Assembly (NCBI GenBank): GCA_030057555.1
Contig: JASGUU010000020.1
Span: 69,286 to 133,285, forward strand
From: Bacillota bacterium
Lineage (GTDB): Bacteria; Bacillota; Clostridia; Saccharofermentanales; Fastidiosipilaceae
DNA length: 64,000 nucleotides
Reading direction: 5' to 3'
Position 1 is the first letter of the stretch. Each line of letters begins with the position of its first letter. The notes under the pieces are model-generated. The model had not been told where the DNA came from, did not search any database, and saw nothing but the letters and a program-made list of their open reading frames with translations. The position numbers and the translations under genes were made by a program. Positions 62,589 to 64,000 of the stretch are shown piece after piece.

Positions 62589-63749
62589 ATGAGTACGCAG
62601 CAGATGAACTATAAAATCACCAGATCGGATCAAACCATAATATGCGCTCTCGATTTTTCAGCTGCTGAGTGGAGTGCCGTTGCCAGTGCGAAAAGACGGG
62701 ACAGCTTCAGACGAGGCATGTCCATGCTGCTTACAGGCTTGATGGGTGTCGCTGCAACTGTTTGTACATATGGCATCTGGAAATGGGTTCTGTTGGGAGC
62801 AGGAATCGTATTGTGCGCACTTGGAATCAGAGCCTTTTTTCGAAATCCAACAGGACTCGACAGAGATGGCCGTGTGGTCAATCAAGCGGTGTTGAATAAA
62901 CTGATCGTCCGGACACTGCAATCCCACTACCAGAATCCTGGCATGCCCGCCGAAGCAGCACCGTGCTCAGAGGATGATGCCATGAGAGATGAACGCGGTG
63001 CAACAACAGAAAGTATCCCGCTCTCGCTTTTTCTTCCTCCCGTTACACGCAGAAAATTCATGAACGGCATGGCTGTAGAAGTTCCTGTTGAGACTGGTCC
63101 AATACACATCGGGAAAACGCTTTTGTTTACTGTTCCTCTGATTTTGCTGGATCTGGCATTGTATGCCTCATGGGCCAATAACATAGCTCATTCTTTTTTC
63201 CGTGTTTTGTTCACCGCTTCCAGTCTGTTACTCGGTGTACTGATTCTGACGTGGCATCCAATAACCAGAACGGGGAAGGCATGTCTTACGCTCTTCTGCC
63301 TGTTTCTGGCAGTCCAGACCGGGATGGCAGCGTATACGAACTATGTTATGCCAAAGTACATTGAAGTCGCCTATCAGACGGAAACCATAGATCAGTCAGG
63401 CGATGAACATCGCCTGTTCATTGTTCGCGAGTATGAAAACGGCAGTCCAAAGATCATTTATGCTACTCCGGGTCTTCCGACATCATGCGCTTATTATGCA
63501 ATCGCAGAAGCCGATGTTCCATATGACACTGCCGAATACGGAAAGATAAAGCATCTTGAAGCACGTGCCTATTGTTGTGACTGTGTCATTTATGACCTGG
63601 CCACACGAGAGCCGCTGACAACCATCAACATCAGGCGGCTGTTTCCGAGTTCGATCTCAGAGAATGAGAAGCGCGATTTTCATCCGCACAATGATCAGAT
63701 CATTGAGCAGACACTGACCTGGGTAAAACAGAATCCAGGTCAGCCTTAA
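62589..63749 (+). CDS. AT-rich polytopic membrane protein, function unknown
   Basis: A 386-residue protein with helices near 45-62 and 65-85 and three more around 180-250, a cytoplasmic linker between them and a C-terminal soluble domain of ~120 residues (QSGDEHRLFIVREYENGSPKIIY). The first part recalls YcxB-like proteins, but I cannot assign a family. ATG 62589 has GGGAGA upstream. Its GC is clearly below its neighbours and it lies right beside IS debris, so horizontal transfer is likely. Confidence 0.7.
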   Translation: MSTQQMNYKITRSDQTIICALDFSAAEWSAVASAKRRDSFRRGMSMLLTGLMGVAATVCTYGIWKWVLLGAGIVLCALGIRAFFRNPTGLDRDGRVVNQAVLNKLIVRTLQSHYQNPGMPAEAAPCSEDDAMRDERGATTESIPLSLFLPPVTRRKFMNGMAVEVPVETGPIHIGKTLLFTVPLILLDLALYASWANNIAHSFFRVLFTASSLLLGVLILTWHPITRTGKACLTLFCLFLAVQTGMAAYTNYVMPKYIEVAYQTETIDQSGDEHRLFIVREYENGSPKIIYATPGLPTSCAYYAIAEADVPYDTAEYGKIKHLEARAYCCDCVIYDLATREPLTTINIRRLFPSSISENEKRDFHPHNDQIIEQTLTWVKQNPGQP

Positions 63750-64000
63750 GCCTCGAACGACAGAGACACCGGTCGAGCCGGATTCAGATCCCGGCCGGGA
63801 GCTTCTGGCCTCCGGTGCTGATCGCTCTTTGAACGCTTGTGGAGACTGATGAAAATCATCATAATCCACTGCTCTCCGGAGGGAAGCGGCAGGAGCTGCT
63901 GAGTGCCTGGGCTCCTGCCGGGGTAAACCCCGCACAAGTTTCCGGTTAAATTCCCGCCGGAACAGGCATAACGCCGGCCGACGTGATACCCTTGCGTGGT
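63750..64000. other. Window-end gap
   Basis: No gene is supported. The minus-strand frame here resembles the artefact produced by tRNA-like or repetitive GC-rich DNA rather than a protein. A hairpin-rich GGCAGGAGC stretch lies near 63890-63930. Confidence 0.35.

Noticed and set aside
63750-63960. Possible tRNA-like fold from the GGCCGGGATCTGAATCC stretch on the minus strand
   Set aside because: T-loop-like bases are present but no acceptor stem or anticodon arm can be fitted.

Overview
The window reads as a chromosomal stretch of a GC-rich, Gram-positive-type anaerobe, most likely a member of the Firmicutes (Clostridia). The evidence is a class III fructose-1,6-bisphosphatase, an iron-sulfur L-serine dehydratase, LplB/LplC-type and Opp/Dpp-type ABC transporters with lipoprotein binding proteins on long stalks, strong GGAGG ribosome binding sites with some GTG/TTG starts, and no outer-membrane genes. 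I cannot assign a genus. Most genes are GC-rich. A few (the acetyltransferase near 3 kb, the HTH gene near 23 kb, the membrane protein near 63 kb) are visibly AT-richer and sit beside repeats or insertion-sequence debris.

Layout. 0-1.7 kb: recJ (cut by the window edge) behind rpsU. 1.7-2.5 kb: tandem 71-bp hairpin repeats and a transposase tail. 2.8-10.3 kb: an acetyltransferase, fbp, then alaS-HIT-URO-D-like. 10.4-12.9 kb: a large DUF2298 (Chlor_Arch_YYY-like) membrane protein. 13.2-21.8 kb: serine synthesis (class V aminotransferase, serA), a PP2C-like/LysM membrane protein, a DUF2207-like protein and a fused L-serine dehydratase. 22.9-24.8 kb: an HTH membrane protein, tRNA-Ala(CGC) and a DtxR/MntR-type regulator. 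25.1-29.1 kb: a corrinoid uptake operon (btuF-btuC-btuD plus an adenosyltransferase-like gene) under a cobalamin riboswitch. 29.1-35.1 kb: an overlapping murD-murL pair, a MerR-like membrane protein, an N-acetylmuramoyl-L-alanine amidase and an AI-2E family protein. 35.2-43.1 kb: a GH38 alpha-mannosidase, a flavin reductase-like protein and a three-gene sugar ABC transporter. 43.2-52.2 kb: a peptide-type ABC transporter with two near-duplicate binding proteins. 52.5-59.7 kb: tRNA-Ser(GGA), a glycosyltransferase/TVP38/permease-like operon, a stand-alone AlaX-type editing protein, and an overlapping Smr-UDG-C39-sensor-like operon. 59.9-63.8 kb: a second URO-D-like protein, a decayed IS3-type element and an AT-rich membrane protein.

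The most unusual features are non-coding. A 174-bp element made of four alternating-orientation modules with a TGTACA core occurs three times, each time between convergent genes; it looks like a REP/BIME-type element. A separate 71-bp hairpin unit is repeated three times in tandem near 2 kb and recurs as a fragment beside the IS remnant near 62 kb. Among the genes, the murD-murL overlap points to the MurD2/MurL route for placing D-glutamate in peptidoglycan. The PP2C-like protein appears to have lost its metal-binding residues and carries a LysM domain outside the cell.
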